From Flavobacterium araucananum (GTDB lineage Bacteria; Bacteroidota; Bacteroidia; Flavobacteriales; Flavobacteriaceae), in assembly GCF_002222055.1 (NCBI RefSeq), contig NZ_MUGS01000001.1, positions 1 through 64,000 of the forward strand: a stretch of 64,000 nucleotides of DNA, written 5' to 3'. This document shows, in pieces, positions 53,906 to 62,900 of the stretch (position 1 is its first letter; each line of letters starts with the position of its first letter). The notes under the pieces were generated by a model. It worked only from the letters and a program-made list of their open reading frames with translations. It made no database searches and was not told the DNA's origin. The position numbers and the translations under genes were made by a program.

Positions 53906-53936
53906 CAATAAAAAGAATATTATCATTAATAAAACA

Positions 53937-53967
53937 GAAAAACCTCGATTTTAATCGAGGTTTTTCG
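53937..53967. terminator. Terminator of the small convergent gene
   Basis: AACCTCGAT and ATCGAGGTT pair around a four-base loop with A and T tracts outside, 20 bases from the stop of the 77-residue gene on the minus strand. Confidence 0.8.
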
Positions 53968-53986
53968 TAAAAAGGACTATTAGAAA

Positions 53987-54220
53987 TTACTCAACATCCA
54001 GATAAGGATTGAGGGTTTCGGCCAATTCGTTGAGCCAATAAAAACTGTTTTCTAATTTGATTATTTCTTCTTGCAGGGTTTCGTTTTCCCTGACGAGGCT
54101 TAAGGCGAGCACAAAATTTACTTGTCTAAGTGCTTTTGCCATCCGTTCTGGTGCAATTGTTTGCGTAAAAAAAGTCATTAGCCTCATTTCGGCTTCTTTT
54201 GAAAGGGTGTTTGTAATCAT
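53987..54220 (-). CDS. Small hypothetical protein, translationally coupled to the 41-residue gene
   Basis: A 77-residue helical soluble protein (MRLMTFFTQTIAPERMAKALRQ, then LVRENETLQEEIIKLENSFYWL, a heptad pattern). No known family. The start ATG overlaps the stop of the upstream 41-residue frame (ATGA at 54217-54220), and the terminator at 53937 follows, so these two tiny genes form a complete transcript. The same leader words (TAAATTTACAGA-type) precede both starts. Confidence 0.65.
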   Translation of the reverse strand: MITNTLSKEAEMRLMTFFTQTIAPERMAKALRQVNFVLALSLVRENETLQEEIIKLENSFYWLNELAETLNPYLDVE

Positions 54221-54342
54221 AACTCTGTAAATTTAGGAAATATAAAACCCATATGGCTAAGATGTCCTACACTTACAGAAGTGTTACGGTTGTTTCCAAT
54301 ACCGCCACCATACCACATGGGCAAAAGTTTTTTAGATGTCAT
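54217..54342 (-). CDS. 41-residue peptide gene
   Basis: ATG at 54342 to TGA at 54217. The peptide starts MTSKKLLPMWYGGGIG, continues with an asparagine/serine-rich middle and ends GFIFPKFTEL. It is glycine-rich and has no strong hydrophobic helix. The stop overlaps the start of the 77-residue gene by 4 bases, and the upstream sequence (CCTAATTTACAGA) repeats the one before that gene, which supports real translation. Function unknown; a leader, signal or modified peptide precursor are open possibilities. Confidence 0.5.
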   Translation of the reverse strand: MTSKKLLPMWYGGGIGNNRNTSVSVGHLSHMGFIFPKFTEL

Positions 54343-54483
54343 GATTCTGTAAATTAGGAATGGCAAATATAGTAAAAGCCTGAGTGATAAATAGGAGTTT
54401 TCCCGCTTATAAAAAAAGTAATTATTTTAAAATAGAAAACATAGTTTACAAGGCTTAAAAAGGAGTTTTGGGTCATTTGCATT

Positions 54484-54969
54484 ATGAAAAATAACTTATA
54501 TTCGGTTTCAATTATGAATCTGCGAGAAATTATGATCGAAAAAATTTTAAGTGACTATATCAATTTTATAAGGGGGTTTGAAACTTTATTAAAAAAGAAA
54601 TATAATAGCGATAAAAATCCATGTTTGTTTTCGAGCGCTTTTTTTGAAAGAAAAGGGGTTATTGATGGAATTGAATATTGGTTTCACGGAAGCGGCTGTG
54701 CAGCTGCGAAAGAGGGAGTTATATATGAATATGATATCACTGTAAACGAAATTAAGTTTTCTCAATGGAAATTTTCGGAATTTATAAGAACTCATCCTGA
54801 ATATCAAAAATTAAATTATACTCCTGAATTTATTGAATATGAGCTCTATCAACTTATACATAAAGGAATTTTAGATTGGGTGATTATAGAAGGAATAGAA
54901 GGAACTCCTTTTGGATGTGTATTTAAGTCGTATATCGTAATTCAAGAAACATATTTTAGTATGGATTAA
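54484..54969 (+). CDS. DUF6896-like protein
   Basis: A 161-residue soluble protein. WFHGSGCAAAKEGVIYEYD, then EIKFSQWKFSEFIRTHPEYQ matches, by recollection, the DUF6896 family, found in polymorphic-toxin immunity loci among other places. An ATG at 54514 is a possible second start. It stands alone; no toxin is visible beside it. Function unknown. Confidence 0.6.
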   Translation: MKNNLYSVSIMNLREIMIEKILSDYINFIRGFETLLKKKYNSDKNPCLFSSAFFERKGVIDGIEYWFHGSGCAAAKEGVIYEYDITVNEIKFSQWKFSEFIRTHPEYQKLNYTPEFIEYELYQLIHKGILDWVIIEGIEGTPFGCVFKSYIVIQETYFSMD

Positions 54970-55160
54970 TTCTATTAAACCAAATCCCCAAGCCCAAATG
55001 TTACCGAGGCATAAGTATCGCTAAGGATCACAATAAGGTAAAGATAAAAAAATAAACCTCTTTCCTTTGTTACTTCGAACCTCTGAACCTATAAAAAGAA
55101 CCTAAAAAAAACTATTTTTGTAATTCACAGAATCCGTTTTAGGCTATAAATTTAGTTATA

Positions 55161-58067
55161 ATGTCAATAGTTAAAGAATTACAACAATTATCAGAATCTT
55201 TAGAAGGAACACTTTTATACGACGATCTTCATAAAACGCTTTATTCGACAGATGCTTCGGTATACCGGATAAAACCTAAAGCTGTTGCTGTGCCAAAGAC
55301 GATAGAAGATATTAGCAAACTGATCCGGTTTGCGGCGCAACATCATATTTCGATTACGCCCAGAACTGCCGGAACATCTCTTGCCGGACAAACGGTTGGT
55401 GACGGAATTGTGATCGATGTTTCGAAAAATTTTACCAAAATCCTGAACTTTGACCCCATAAAAAAAACCGTTACAGTACAACCCGGTGTGATTCGCGATG
55501 AACTAAACTTGTTCCTGAAACCTCATAACGTATTTTTTGGGCCTAATACTTCGACCACAAACCGATGCATGATTGGCGGAATGGTTGGCAATAATTCATC
55601 CGGAACAACTTCGATTCGTTATGGTGTAACGCGTGATAAAATTGTACAAATCAAAGGTATTTTGAGCGATGGTTCGCAAGTAGTTTTTAAGGAATTGACT
55701 TCGTCAGAATTTATCGAAAAAACCAAAGGAAATACTTTAGAAAATAAAATATATAAAAGCCTTTACGACGAACTCTCGATAAAAGCAACTCAGGACGAAA
55801 TTATAAAAGAGTTCCCAAAGCCGGAGATTCACAGGCGAAATACAGGTTATGCAGTTGATATTCTATTAAAATCGGATTTGTTTGGAGGTACAGAACCAAC
55901 CATTAATCTGGGTAAACTACTTTGCGGAAGCGAAGGAACGTTGGCTTTTACGACCGAAATTACTTTGAGGGTAGACGATTTACCACCAGCCAATAATATT
56001 ATGGTCGTGGCACATTATCACAGCATTCAGGAATCGCTGGAATCTGTTGTCGTAGCGATGAAACATCATTTGTATACTTGCGAAATGATCGATGACACGA
56101 TTTTAGATTGTACCAAAACAAGTCGGGAACACATTAAAAACAGATTCTTTTTGGTAGGCGAACCTAAAGCGATTATGATGTTCGAAGTAGCGTCTCACGA
56201 TCCTCAAGATGCCGAGAATCAGGCAAATGCTTTGGTTGCCGATTTAGAGAAAAATAACTTTGGCTACGCACTCGTAAAAATTTATGGTGCTGATATCGAA
56301 AAAGTAAATGAACTTAGAAAAGCCGGACTGGGACTTTTAGGAAGTATTGTAGGCGACGACAAAGCAGCCGATTCTATAGAAGATACAGCGGTCGAATTAA
56401 GCGATTTGCCGGCTTATATTGCAGAGTTTTCGGCAATGATGTTGCGACACGGGCAAGGCGCAATTTATTACGCACATGCCGGAGCGGGCGAACTGCATTT
56501 GCGCCCAGTTTTGAACTTAAAGAAAACATCTGACTTAAAATTATTTAGAACCATCGCGACCGATGTGGCGATTTTGGTTAAAAAATACAGAGGTTCACTA
56601 AGTGGGGAACATGGAGACGGAATTGTGCGTGGCGAATTTATTCCGTTTATGATTGGCGAAACGAATTATGAATTGCTAAAAAGAATCAAATTGGCGTTTG
56701 ACCCAAATTCGGTTTTGAATATCGGGAAGATTGTAAACGCTTTAAAAATGGACGAAAACCATCGTGTAATTTCAGGAAGGGTAGAACCGGATATTAAAAC
56801 GTTTCAGGATTTCTCCGACAGTTTAGGGATTTTGCGTGCTGCCGAAAAATGCAACGGATCAGGTGATTGTCGAAAATTACCATCGGCAGGAGGAGCAATG
56901 TGCCCCAGTTATCGTGCGACCAAAAACGAAAAAGAAACAACACGTGCCAGAGCCAATGCATTACGGGAATATTTGACCTATTCTGAAAAAGAAAATAAAT
57001 TTGACCAGAAAGAACTATACGAAGTTTTTGAGTTATGTGTGAGTTGTAAAGCCTGCGCCAGCGAATGTCCGAGCAATGTAGATGTTGCAACCTTAAAAGC
57101 AGAATTTTTATACCAATACCAAAAAGCAAACGGATTCTCGACCCGAAATAAGATTTTTGCTCACAATGCAAAACTCAACAAAATGGGAAGCTTGTTTCCG
57201 TCGATTACCAATTTTATTTCGAATCAATCCCTCGTAAAAAAAAGCATGGGAATTGCACCCGAAAGACAAGTGCCTTTATTGGCAAAAAAGACATTCAAAA
57301 AATGGTACGAGAATAATAAACCACAACAAAACAATTTCCCAAACGGACAAGTATATTTGTTTAATGATGAATTTACAAATTATTATGATGTAAATATCGG
57401 GATCGATGCTTTTGAGCTATTAACCAAATTAGGTTACGAAGTCTTGATTGTAGATCACGAAGAAAGCGGAAGAACCTATTTGTCTAAAGGTTTTCTGGAA
57501 GAGGCCAAGAAAATTGCAAATATCAATGTAAATATTTTCAAAGAGCTAGTTTCTGCAAAAGCGCCATTAATTGGGATCGAACCATCGGCAATCTTAACAT
57601 TTAGAGACGAATATTTACGCTTGGCAGATGATAAAGAAAATGCCGAAAAAGTTTCGCAAAGCGCTTTTACGATCGAAGAATTCTTTAAAAGAGAAATAAC
57701 AGATGGTAAAATAACGTCGGAATCATTCTCGGTAGAAAAGAAAGAAATCAAGATTCATGGCCATTGCCACCAGAAATCGTTGAGTTCTGTAGAAGCAACT
57801 TTTGCTATGCTCAATTTACCAACCAATAATACAGTTACAATTTACAATTCGGGTTGTTGCGGAATGGCAGGATCTTTTGGTTACGAAAAAGAACATTATC
57901 AGGTAAGTATGCAAATGGGCGAAGATACACTGTTCCCCAAAGTACGTGCTACTGCCCAAAATGTCAAAATAGCCGCCGCAGGAACAAGTTGTCGTCATCA
58001 AATTTTTGACGGAACGAGTAGAGAAGCCCAACACCCGGTAAGTATTTTAAAGAGCTGCTTACGTTGA
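55161..58067 (+). CDS. FAD-binding and Fe-S-binding oxidoreductase (D-2-hydroxyacid dehydrogenase type)
   Basis: A 968-residue fusion. Residues about 30-270 are the FAD PCMH domain (RTAGTSLAGQTVGDGIVIDV, GNNSSGTTSIRYG); 280-530 the FAD-linked oxidase C-terminal domain (HAGAGELHLRP, GEHGDGIVRGEF). Near 567-585 a partial cysteine cluster (CNGSGDCRKL, then MCPSY) and near 630 CVSCKACASECPSNVD give two Fe-S centres. Two CCG-type motifs end it (HGHCHQKSL, GCCGMAGSFGYE). The order matches YdiJ-like enzymes, which oxidise D-2-hydroxyacids such as D-lactate or D-2-hydroxyglutarate. The substrate is inferred. It has its own transcript. Confidence 0.93.
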   Translation: MSIVKELQQLSESLEGTLLYDDLHKTLYSTDASVYRIKPKAVAVPKTIEDISKLIRFAAQHHISITPRTAGTSLAGQTVGDGIVIDVSKNFTKILNFDPIKKTVTVQPGVIRDELNLFLKPHNVFFGPNTSTTNRCMIGGMVGNNSSGTTSIRYGVTRDKIVQIKGILSDGSQVVFKELTSSEFIEKTKGNTLENKIYKSLYDELSIKATQDEIIKEFPKPEIHRRNTGYAVDILLKSDLFGGTEPTINLGKLLCGSEGTLAFTTEITLRVDDLPPANNIMVVAHYHSIQESLESVVVAMKHHLYTCEMIDDTILDCTKTSREHIKNRFFLVGEPKAIMMFEVASHDPQDAENQANALVADLEKNNFGYALVKIYGADIEKVNELRKAGLGLLGSIVGDDKAADSIEDTAVELSDLPAYIAEFSAMMLRHGQGAIYYAHAGAGELHLRPVLNLKKTSDLKLFRTIATDVAILVKKYRGSLSGEHGDGIVRGEFIPFMIGETNYELLKRIKLAFDPNSVLNIGKIVNALKMDENHRVISGRVEPDIKTFQDFSDSLGILRAAEKCNGSGDCRKLPSAGGAMCPSYRATKNEKETTRARANALREYLTYSEKENKFDQKELYEVFELCVSCKACASECPSNVDVATLKAEFLYQYQKANGFSTRNKIFAHNAKLNKMGSLFPSITNFISNQSLVKKSMGIAPERQVPLLAKKTFKKWYENNKPQQNNFPNGQVYLFNDEFTNYYDVNIGIDAFELLTKLGYEVLIVDHEESGRTYLSKGFLEEAKKIANINVNIFKELVSAKAPLIGIEPSAILTFRDEYLRLADDKENAEKVSQSAFTIEEFFKREITDGKITSESFSVEKKEIKIHGHCHQKSLSSVEATFAMLNLPTNNTVTIYNSGCCGMAGSFGYEKEHYQVSMQMGEDTLFPKVRATAQNVKIAAAGTSCRHQIFDGTSREAQHPVSILKSCLR

Positions 58068-58077
58068 GAAATGGCAC

Positions 58078-58460
58078 GCGGATGAGACGGATTCACTTCG
58101 TGAAAACGCGGATTAGAGCGGATTTTTTTTTGTTTATCTTGAGTTTAGCCATGGATCAAAAGATTTTTGTTTCACGCAGATTTTACAGATTTAATTAGAA
58201 TTTTGTTAAAATTAATCTGCGCACATCTGCTTAAATCTGTAAAATCTGCGTGAAATTCACACTAAATAATCTGTGTTAATCATTTTAATCTGTGGCAAAA
58301 AAATTAGCGGAAATTCGTGTAATTTGTGGCAAAAAAATAAACCAGCGTCAATCCGCTTAACCCGTAAAATCCGTGGACAAAAGAATAATTCGTAAAATTC
58401 GTGTAATTCGTGGCAAAAACTTTGCGTCTTCGCACCTTCGCAGCAAAAAAATAATTCGCA
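58078..58460. repeat. Mosaic of repeated CGCAGATTT and TTTGTGGC words with a long hairpin
   Basis: The 500-base gap holds no gene. A 24-base perfect inverted repeat lies at 58170-58193 (starting TTTCACGCAG) and 58232-58255 (ending CTGCGTGAAA), 38 bases apart. After it come five or more variants of AAATTCGTGTAATTTGTGGC and CTGTGGC-type words up to about 58440. Related copies lie at 49590-49762. Such mosaics are common between genes in Flavobacterium. Confidence 0.75.
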
Positions 58461-58567
58461 ATAAAACAAAATCGTTTTATATATTTGAAATAAGGATAAT
58501 TTTTGCATTATTTGCAAAATAAAACCACAAAGACCGAAAAATATTAATTTATAAAGCAAACTCATAT

Positions 58568-60499
58568 ATGGCATTATCAGGTTTATTCCGAAAAAAAACG
58601 GTAGAAGATATTCTGAAGCAAGTTGCAAAAAACGAAGCAGATGGTCATAATGCATTAGGAAAGCATTTGACGACCAGAGATTTAACGGCTTTTGGAATTG
58701 CAGCGATTGTTGGAGCCGGTATTTTTAGTACAATCGGAAAAGCCAGTGCCGATGGTGGTCCAGCAGTTATCTTTTTATTTTTATTTACCGCATTGGCCTG
58801 TAGTTTTGCTGCTTTTGCTTATGCAGAATTTGCCTCAATGGTTCCTGTTTCAGGAAGTGCCTATACCTATTCGTATGTAGCTTTTGGAGAACTAATTGCC
58901 TGGATTATTGGCTGGGCATTAATCATGGAATATGCCGTTGGTAATATAACGGTCGCAATATCGTGGAGTGATTACTTTACAGGACTGCTCCAGAGTGGCG
59001 GGATTCAATTGCCACAATGGATTCAGATGGATTATCTAACCGCTTCAAACGGTTTTAAAGATGCCACAGCATTAATGCAGGGCGGAAAATCTTTCGAAAA
59101 TTTAAGTACCGCTTTGCAAGCAGCATATACCGCCTGGACAACAGCCCCAACAATTGGATCCTTTCATTTTGTTGCTGATTTGCCGGCATTGTTTATCATT
59201 GTTTTAATTACCGCTTTGGTTTACAGGGGTATGAAAGAATCTCGTAATGCAAGTAATCTAATGGTTATTGTAAAACTTTGTATCGTACTTTTGGTTATTG
59301 CTGTAGGTGTTTTTTATGTAGATACTGCCAATTGGCATCCGTTTGCACCAAATGGTGTAGGTGGCGTTTTAAAAGGAGTTTCGGCTGTATTCTTTGCTTA
59401 TATTGGTTTTGATGCCATCTCTACAACTGCCGAAGAATGTAAAAATCCACAACGTGATTTACCACGAGGTATGATGTGGGCAATTATTATTTGTACAATT
59501 TTATATATTGCCATTGCTTTGGTTTTAACCGGAATGGTGCGTTATAACGAATTGAATGTTGGAGATCCTCTTGCATTTGTCTTCGATAAATTAAACCTAA
59601 AATGGATGTCCGGAATCATTGCCGTAAGTGCTGTAATTGCAATGGCGAGTGTTTTATTGGTTTTCCAGATGGGACAACCCCGTATCTGGATGAGCATGAG
59701 CCGTGATGGTTTGTTACCAAAAAAATTCTCTACAGTTCACCCAAAATTCAAAACACCATCATTTGCAACAATCGTAACCGGTTTTGTAGTAGCAGTTCCG
59801 GCTTTGTTCCTGAACCTTACCATGGTAACAGATTTATGCAGTATAGGTACATTGTTTGCCTTTGTATTGGTTTGTGCAGGAGTTTTGGTTTTGCAAAATA
59901 AACCAGAAATTCCAAGAGGCAAATTCAAAACACCATATATTAACTCTAAGTTTATTTTGCCTGTATTGATGATTGCAGGATTGTACTATGCATTCTCTTT
60001 CAATAATAAAGCAACAATGGCTTTCATTAATAATGAGGCACAAACAAACGATGCAACGACTATCATTACCTCTTTGAACAAAGAAGAATCAGCCAAAGTT
60101 TTTAATTATTTAGAAAGTATCGATGTTCACAACAAAACTGCCAAAACAGCAGATTTAGAGCACTTGCTAAGTCAATATCAGGACGACGATGCAAAATATG
60201 CCGAAGTTGTAAAAGGGTTGCCAATCAATGATTCTCTAAAATACGAATCAGGTTTCAGTTTGTTCAAACACAAAATCCCAATGTGGATATTTCTATTTGT
60301 TTTGGTAGGATTAGCCGTTTGGTCTTTCAGGCAAAATCTATCTTTAATTCCGCTTTTAGGACTTATTTGTTGTTTGTATATGATGGCGGAACTTAGCGTT
60401 TGGAACTGGATTTATTTTACTATCTGGTTACTAATTGGTTTAATTATTTACTTTACCTACAGTAGAAAAAATAGCAAACTAAATTTTAAAGAAGCGTAG
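58568..60499 (+). CDS. APC family amino acid permease with large extra loops
   Basis: A 643-residue permease of the cationic amino acid transporter type: LTTRDLTAFGIAAIVGAGIFSTIG near residues 34-57 is the substrate-binding unwound helix, and FFAYIGFDAISTTAEECKNPQRDLP is the sixth-helix region signature. About 14 membrane helices. Two hydrophilic insertions stand out: residues about 140-195 and about 485-565. The second lies between helices 12 and 13 and is absent from standard family members. Substrate not known. A terminator follows at 60527. Confidence 0.9.
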   Translation: MALSGLFRKKTVEDILKQVAKNEADGHNALGKHLTTRDLTAFGIAAIVGAGIFSTIGKASADGGPAVIFLFLFTALACSFAAFAYAEFASMVPVSGSAYTYSYVAFGELIAWIIGWALIMEYAVGNITVAISWSDYFTGLLQSGGIQLPQWIQMDYLTASNGFKDATALMQGGKSFENLSTALQAAYTAWTTAPTIGSFHFVADLPALFIIVLITALVYRGMKESRNASNLMVIVKLCIVLLVIAVGVFYVDTANWHPFAPNGVGGVLKGVSAVFFAYIGFDAISTTAEECKNPQRDLPRGMMWAIIICTILYIAIALVLTGMVRYNELNVGDPLAFVFDKLNLKWMSGIIAVSAVIAMASVLLVFQMGQPRIWMSMSRDGLLPKKFSTVHPKFKTPSFATIVTGFVVAVPALFLNLTMVTDLCSIGTLFAFVLVCAGVLVLQNKPEIPRGKFKTPYINSKFILPVLMIAGLYYAFSFNNKATMAFINNEAQTNDATTIITSLNKEESAKVFNYLESIDVHNKTAKTADLEHLLSQYQDDDAKYAEVVKGLPINDSLKYESGFSLFKHKIPMWIFLFVLVGLAVWSFRQNLSLIPLLGLICCLYMMAELSVWNWIYFTIWLLIGLIIYFTYSRKNSKLNFKEA

Positions 60500-60526
60500 A
60501 CAACAACTAGTTATAAAATATAAATG

Positions 60527-60563
60527 AAAAGCCGTTTTAAGAATTATTTTAAAACGGCTTTTT
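60527..60563 (+). terminator. Terminator of the permease gene
   Basis: AAAAGCCGTTTTAA and TTAAAACGGCTTTTTT pair around GAATTAT. It is 27 bases after the stop and could also serve the convergent PLP enzyme gene. Confidence 0.9.
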
Positions 60564-60623
60564 TATGCAAAAAAAATCCGCTTAGAAAAATCTAAAGCGG
60601 ATTTAAATAAATTAATAAAAAAT

Positions 60624-61826
60624 CTAGAGAACCCCTAGTTCCACCATGCAAGCTTTCATCATTTCGTAAGTACGCTCAATATCATTATCTAACCCAATCG
60701 AAAAACGGATCAATCCATCAGTCAATCCCATTTCATGTTGTTCCTCTAACGGAATTTCGCTCGAAGTCGAAGTTCCCGGTGCGCTAAATAATGTTTTATA
60801 AAATCCTAAACTTACTGCCAGATAGCCTAAGTTTCTCGCCTGCATCAACTCCATTAATTCATTAGCTTTAGCCAAAGAACCAACATCAATCGTCAGCATT
60901 CCGCCAAAACCATATTCCGGGTTAATCATCGTTTTGTACAACTCATGACTTGGATGACTTTTTAGTCCCGGATAAACTGTTTTAAGACCATCTTTTTCGA
61001 ACTTATCAGCCAGAACATGCGCATTATGACTGTGTTGCTTGATACGGATATGCAACGTACGTAGGTTTTTCATGACACTTGCAGATCGTAAACTATCCAT
61101 TGTAGGACCTAAAAGCATACTTGCTCCTGAATTTACATTTTTCAAAGCATTGATAAACTCTTTCGAGGCACAAGTCACGCCGCCAACAGTATCGCTGCTT
61201 CCGTTAATATATTTTGTCAAACTATGAATCACGATATCAGCGCCTAATTTAGCTGGAGAAACAGATAAAGGCGAAAATGTATTATCGACAACCAACTTCA
61301 AATTGTGCTTTTTAGCAATTAGAGTCAAGCCAGCAATATCTGCCACCTCTAATAACGGATTACTTACCGTTTCGCAATACAAAACTTTTGTTTTTGGTGT
61401 AATTGCAGCTTCTACAACCTCCAGTTTTGTAATGTCTACAAAGCTTGTTTCGATCCCAAAACGAGGCGTAAAATTTTTCAAAAAAGCATAAGTTCCGCCA
61501 TAAATAGTTCTACTCGAAACGATATGATCTCCTGCGCCACAAAGTTGTAATAACGTAGGCGTAATTGCCCCCATCCCCGAAGCCGAAACATTTGCAGTTT
61601 CCGTCCCTTCCATTGCTGCCAATGCCTGATCCAGATACAAATTACTGGGCGATGAATGGCGCGAATACAAATAGCAGCCTTCCATGTTGCCTTCAAAAGT
61701 ATCAAACATCGTTTTAGCCGAAAGAAACGTGTAAGTCGAAGAATCAGAAATCGAAGGATTTACACCGCCAAATTCACCAAAGTATTGCAAATCCTGAATT
61801 TTATCTGCTGGGTTAAAGTTTTTCAT
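60624..61826 (-). CDS. Cys/Met metabolism PLP-dependent enzyme (gamma-lyase or gamma-synthase type)
   Basis: A 400-residue PLP enzyme of the trans-sulfuration family. SRHSSPSNLYLDQALAAMEG, Asp181 (VVDNTF) and the PLP lysine Lys205 (HSLTKYINGSSD) are clear. Members act as cystathionine gamma-synthase, gamma-lyase or methionine gamma-lyase. The cysteine that marks methionine gamma-lyases is replaced by glycine (IYGGTYAF near 108-115), so a precise name is not justified. Divergent from the Lrp gene across the structured repeat at 61905, so Lrp control is plausible. Confidence 0.88.
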   Translation of the reverse strand: MKNFNPADKIQDLQYFGEFGGVNPSISDSSTYTFLSAKTMFDTFEGNMEGCYLYSRHSSPSNLYLDQALAAMEGTETANVSASGMGAITPTLLQLCGAGDHIVSSRTIYGGTYAFLKNFTPRFGIETSFVDITKLEVVEAAITPKTKVLYCETVSNPLLEVADIAGLTLIAKKHNLKLVVDNTFSPLSVSPAKLGADIVIHSLTKYINGSSDTVGGVTCASKEFINALKNVNSGASMLLGPTMDSLRSASVMKNLRTLHIRIKQHSHNAHVLADKFEKDGLKTVYPGLKSHPSHELYKTMINPEYGFGGMLTIDVGSLAKANELMELMQARNLGYLAVSLGFYKTLFSAPGTSTSSEIPLEEQHEMGLTDGLIRFSIGLDNDIERTYEMMKACMVELGVL

Positions 61827-61904
61827 AATAGTTGATTAGTTGGTATTTTATTGTTTTTGAATTGAAATTGCTATTAGAATTTGGAATTTATTTTTTGGAA
61901 TTTC

Positions 61905-62058
61905 CAGAAGCTATTTCCAGCTTTCCGTTTCAAGTCCTCATAAAAAAGGCAAGTTTCTAATGTTCTAAAAAGAGCTTCCGTTGGTCGCTTTTTTAGCACA
62001 AGAAACTTTTGCCTTTTTTACTCCGGGCTTTTCACTGCAATCTGGGCTAGGAGCCTCG
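61905..62058. repeat. Structured intergenic repeat element
   Basis: AAGCTATTTCCAGCTTTCCG (61910) and TCTGGGCTAGG (62041) bracket a long hairpin: AAAAAAGGCAAGTTTCT pairs with AGAAACTTTTGCCTTTTTT, with an inner AAAAAGAGC/GCTTTTTT stem. No reading frame. I recall similar elements repeated in many Flavobacterium genomes. It lies in the 405-base gap between the divergent PLP enzyme and Lrp genes. Confidence 0.7.
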
Positions 62059-62168
62059 TTTACAAATAAATTCTATCCAAAATAACGTTTATTAAGAAAA
62101 TTAATCAACAACAAAGCTTATGATTAGATTTTAAAACTATAAATAATTATTTTTAAAGATTTTTAATC

Positions 62169-62176
62169 TAAATTTG
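62169..62176 (+). promoter_or_regulatory. Predicted -7 box of the Lrp gene
   Basis: TAAATTTG fits the Bacteroidota -7 box TAnnTTTG, 56 bases before the start codon. No clear TTTG lies at -33. Confidence 0.4.
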
Positions 62177-62231
62177 ATACAGGAAGTATAATTCAATAGA
62201 TTTTCTTTCACTTCAATAATAAACAGGAACT

Positions 62232-62687
62232 ATGACATTAGACGCGACGGATAAAAAACTGCTCGTTTTACTGCAAACCGACAGTAAAAAAACAACCAAA
62301 GAATTATCCTTAAAACTTAATTTATCAGTAACAGCAGTTTACGAACGCATCAAAAAGTTGGAGCGAGAAGGAATTATCAAGAACTATGTAGCATTAGTCG
62401 ATAAAACCAAAATCGATAAAGGATTTGTAGTTTTTTGTCATTTAAAACTCATTCAGCACACCAAAGAATTCCTGACCAAATTCGAAAGCGAAGTCATCAA
62501 ACTAAACGAAGTTCTGGAATGCCATCACGTAAGCGGCGACTATGATTACATCCTCAAAGTTCTTGTAAAAGACATGGAAGCCTATAGAGAATTTCTGGTA
62601 ACGAAACTCACCTCGCTACAACATATTGGCAGCACACAAAGTATGTTTATGATTAGTGAAGTCAAGAATTCTACAGTTATTTTTTAA
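62232..62687 (+). CDS. Lrp/AsnC family transcriptional regulator
   Basis: A 151-residue regulator: N-terminal helix-turn-helix (LDATDKKLLVLLQTDSKKTT, then LNLSVTAVYERIKKLEREGII) and a C-terminal RAM domain with GDYDYILKVLVKDM that binds amino acids and forms octamers. It faces the PLP-dependent Cys/Met enzyme gene, a common arrangement in which Lrp controls the amino acid catabolic gene. The effector is not known. Confidence 0.93.
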   Translation: MTLDATDKKLLVLLQTDSKKTTKELSLKLNLSVTAVYERIKKLEREGIIKNYVALVDKTKIDKGFVVFCHLKLIQHTKEFLTKFESEVIKLNEVLECHHVSGDYDYILKVLVKDMEAYREFLVTKLTSLQHIGSTQSMFMISEVKNSTVIF

Positions 62688-62773
62688 GGAAGGTTCAGAG
62701 GTGCCAAGGAACAAAGCAACAAAGGTTTATCGTAGAGACGCACAGCAGTACGTCTAACACATGATGAATTTAC

Positions 62774-62832
62774 ATGTTTTTTATGTGAAATTCGGGGTAA
62801 AAACCTTCTCTCAAATTTCACATAAAAAACAT
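62774..62832. repeat. Perfect 19-bp inverted repeat before lpd
   Basis: ATGTTTTTTATGTGAAATT at 62774-62792 and its exact complement at 62814-62832 are 21 bases apart. It is not followed by a T run, so it is not a simple terminator. Upstream there is GTAGAGACGCACAGCAGTACG, a dispersed hairpin word. Confidence 0.7.
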
Positions 62833-62865
62833 TAAGATTTAAACTTTAAACAAAACTTTATTCCT

Positions 62866-62873
62866 TAATTTTG
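62866..62873 (+). promoter_or_regulatory. Predicted -7 box of lpd
   Basis: TAATTTTG matches TAnnTTTG, 27 bases before the lpd start codon. The -33 element is weak. Confidence 0.45.
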
Positions 62874-62900
62874 TATCGCTAAAAATAAAATAGACAAACT

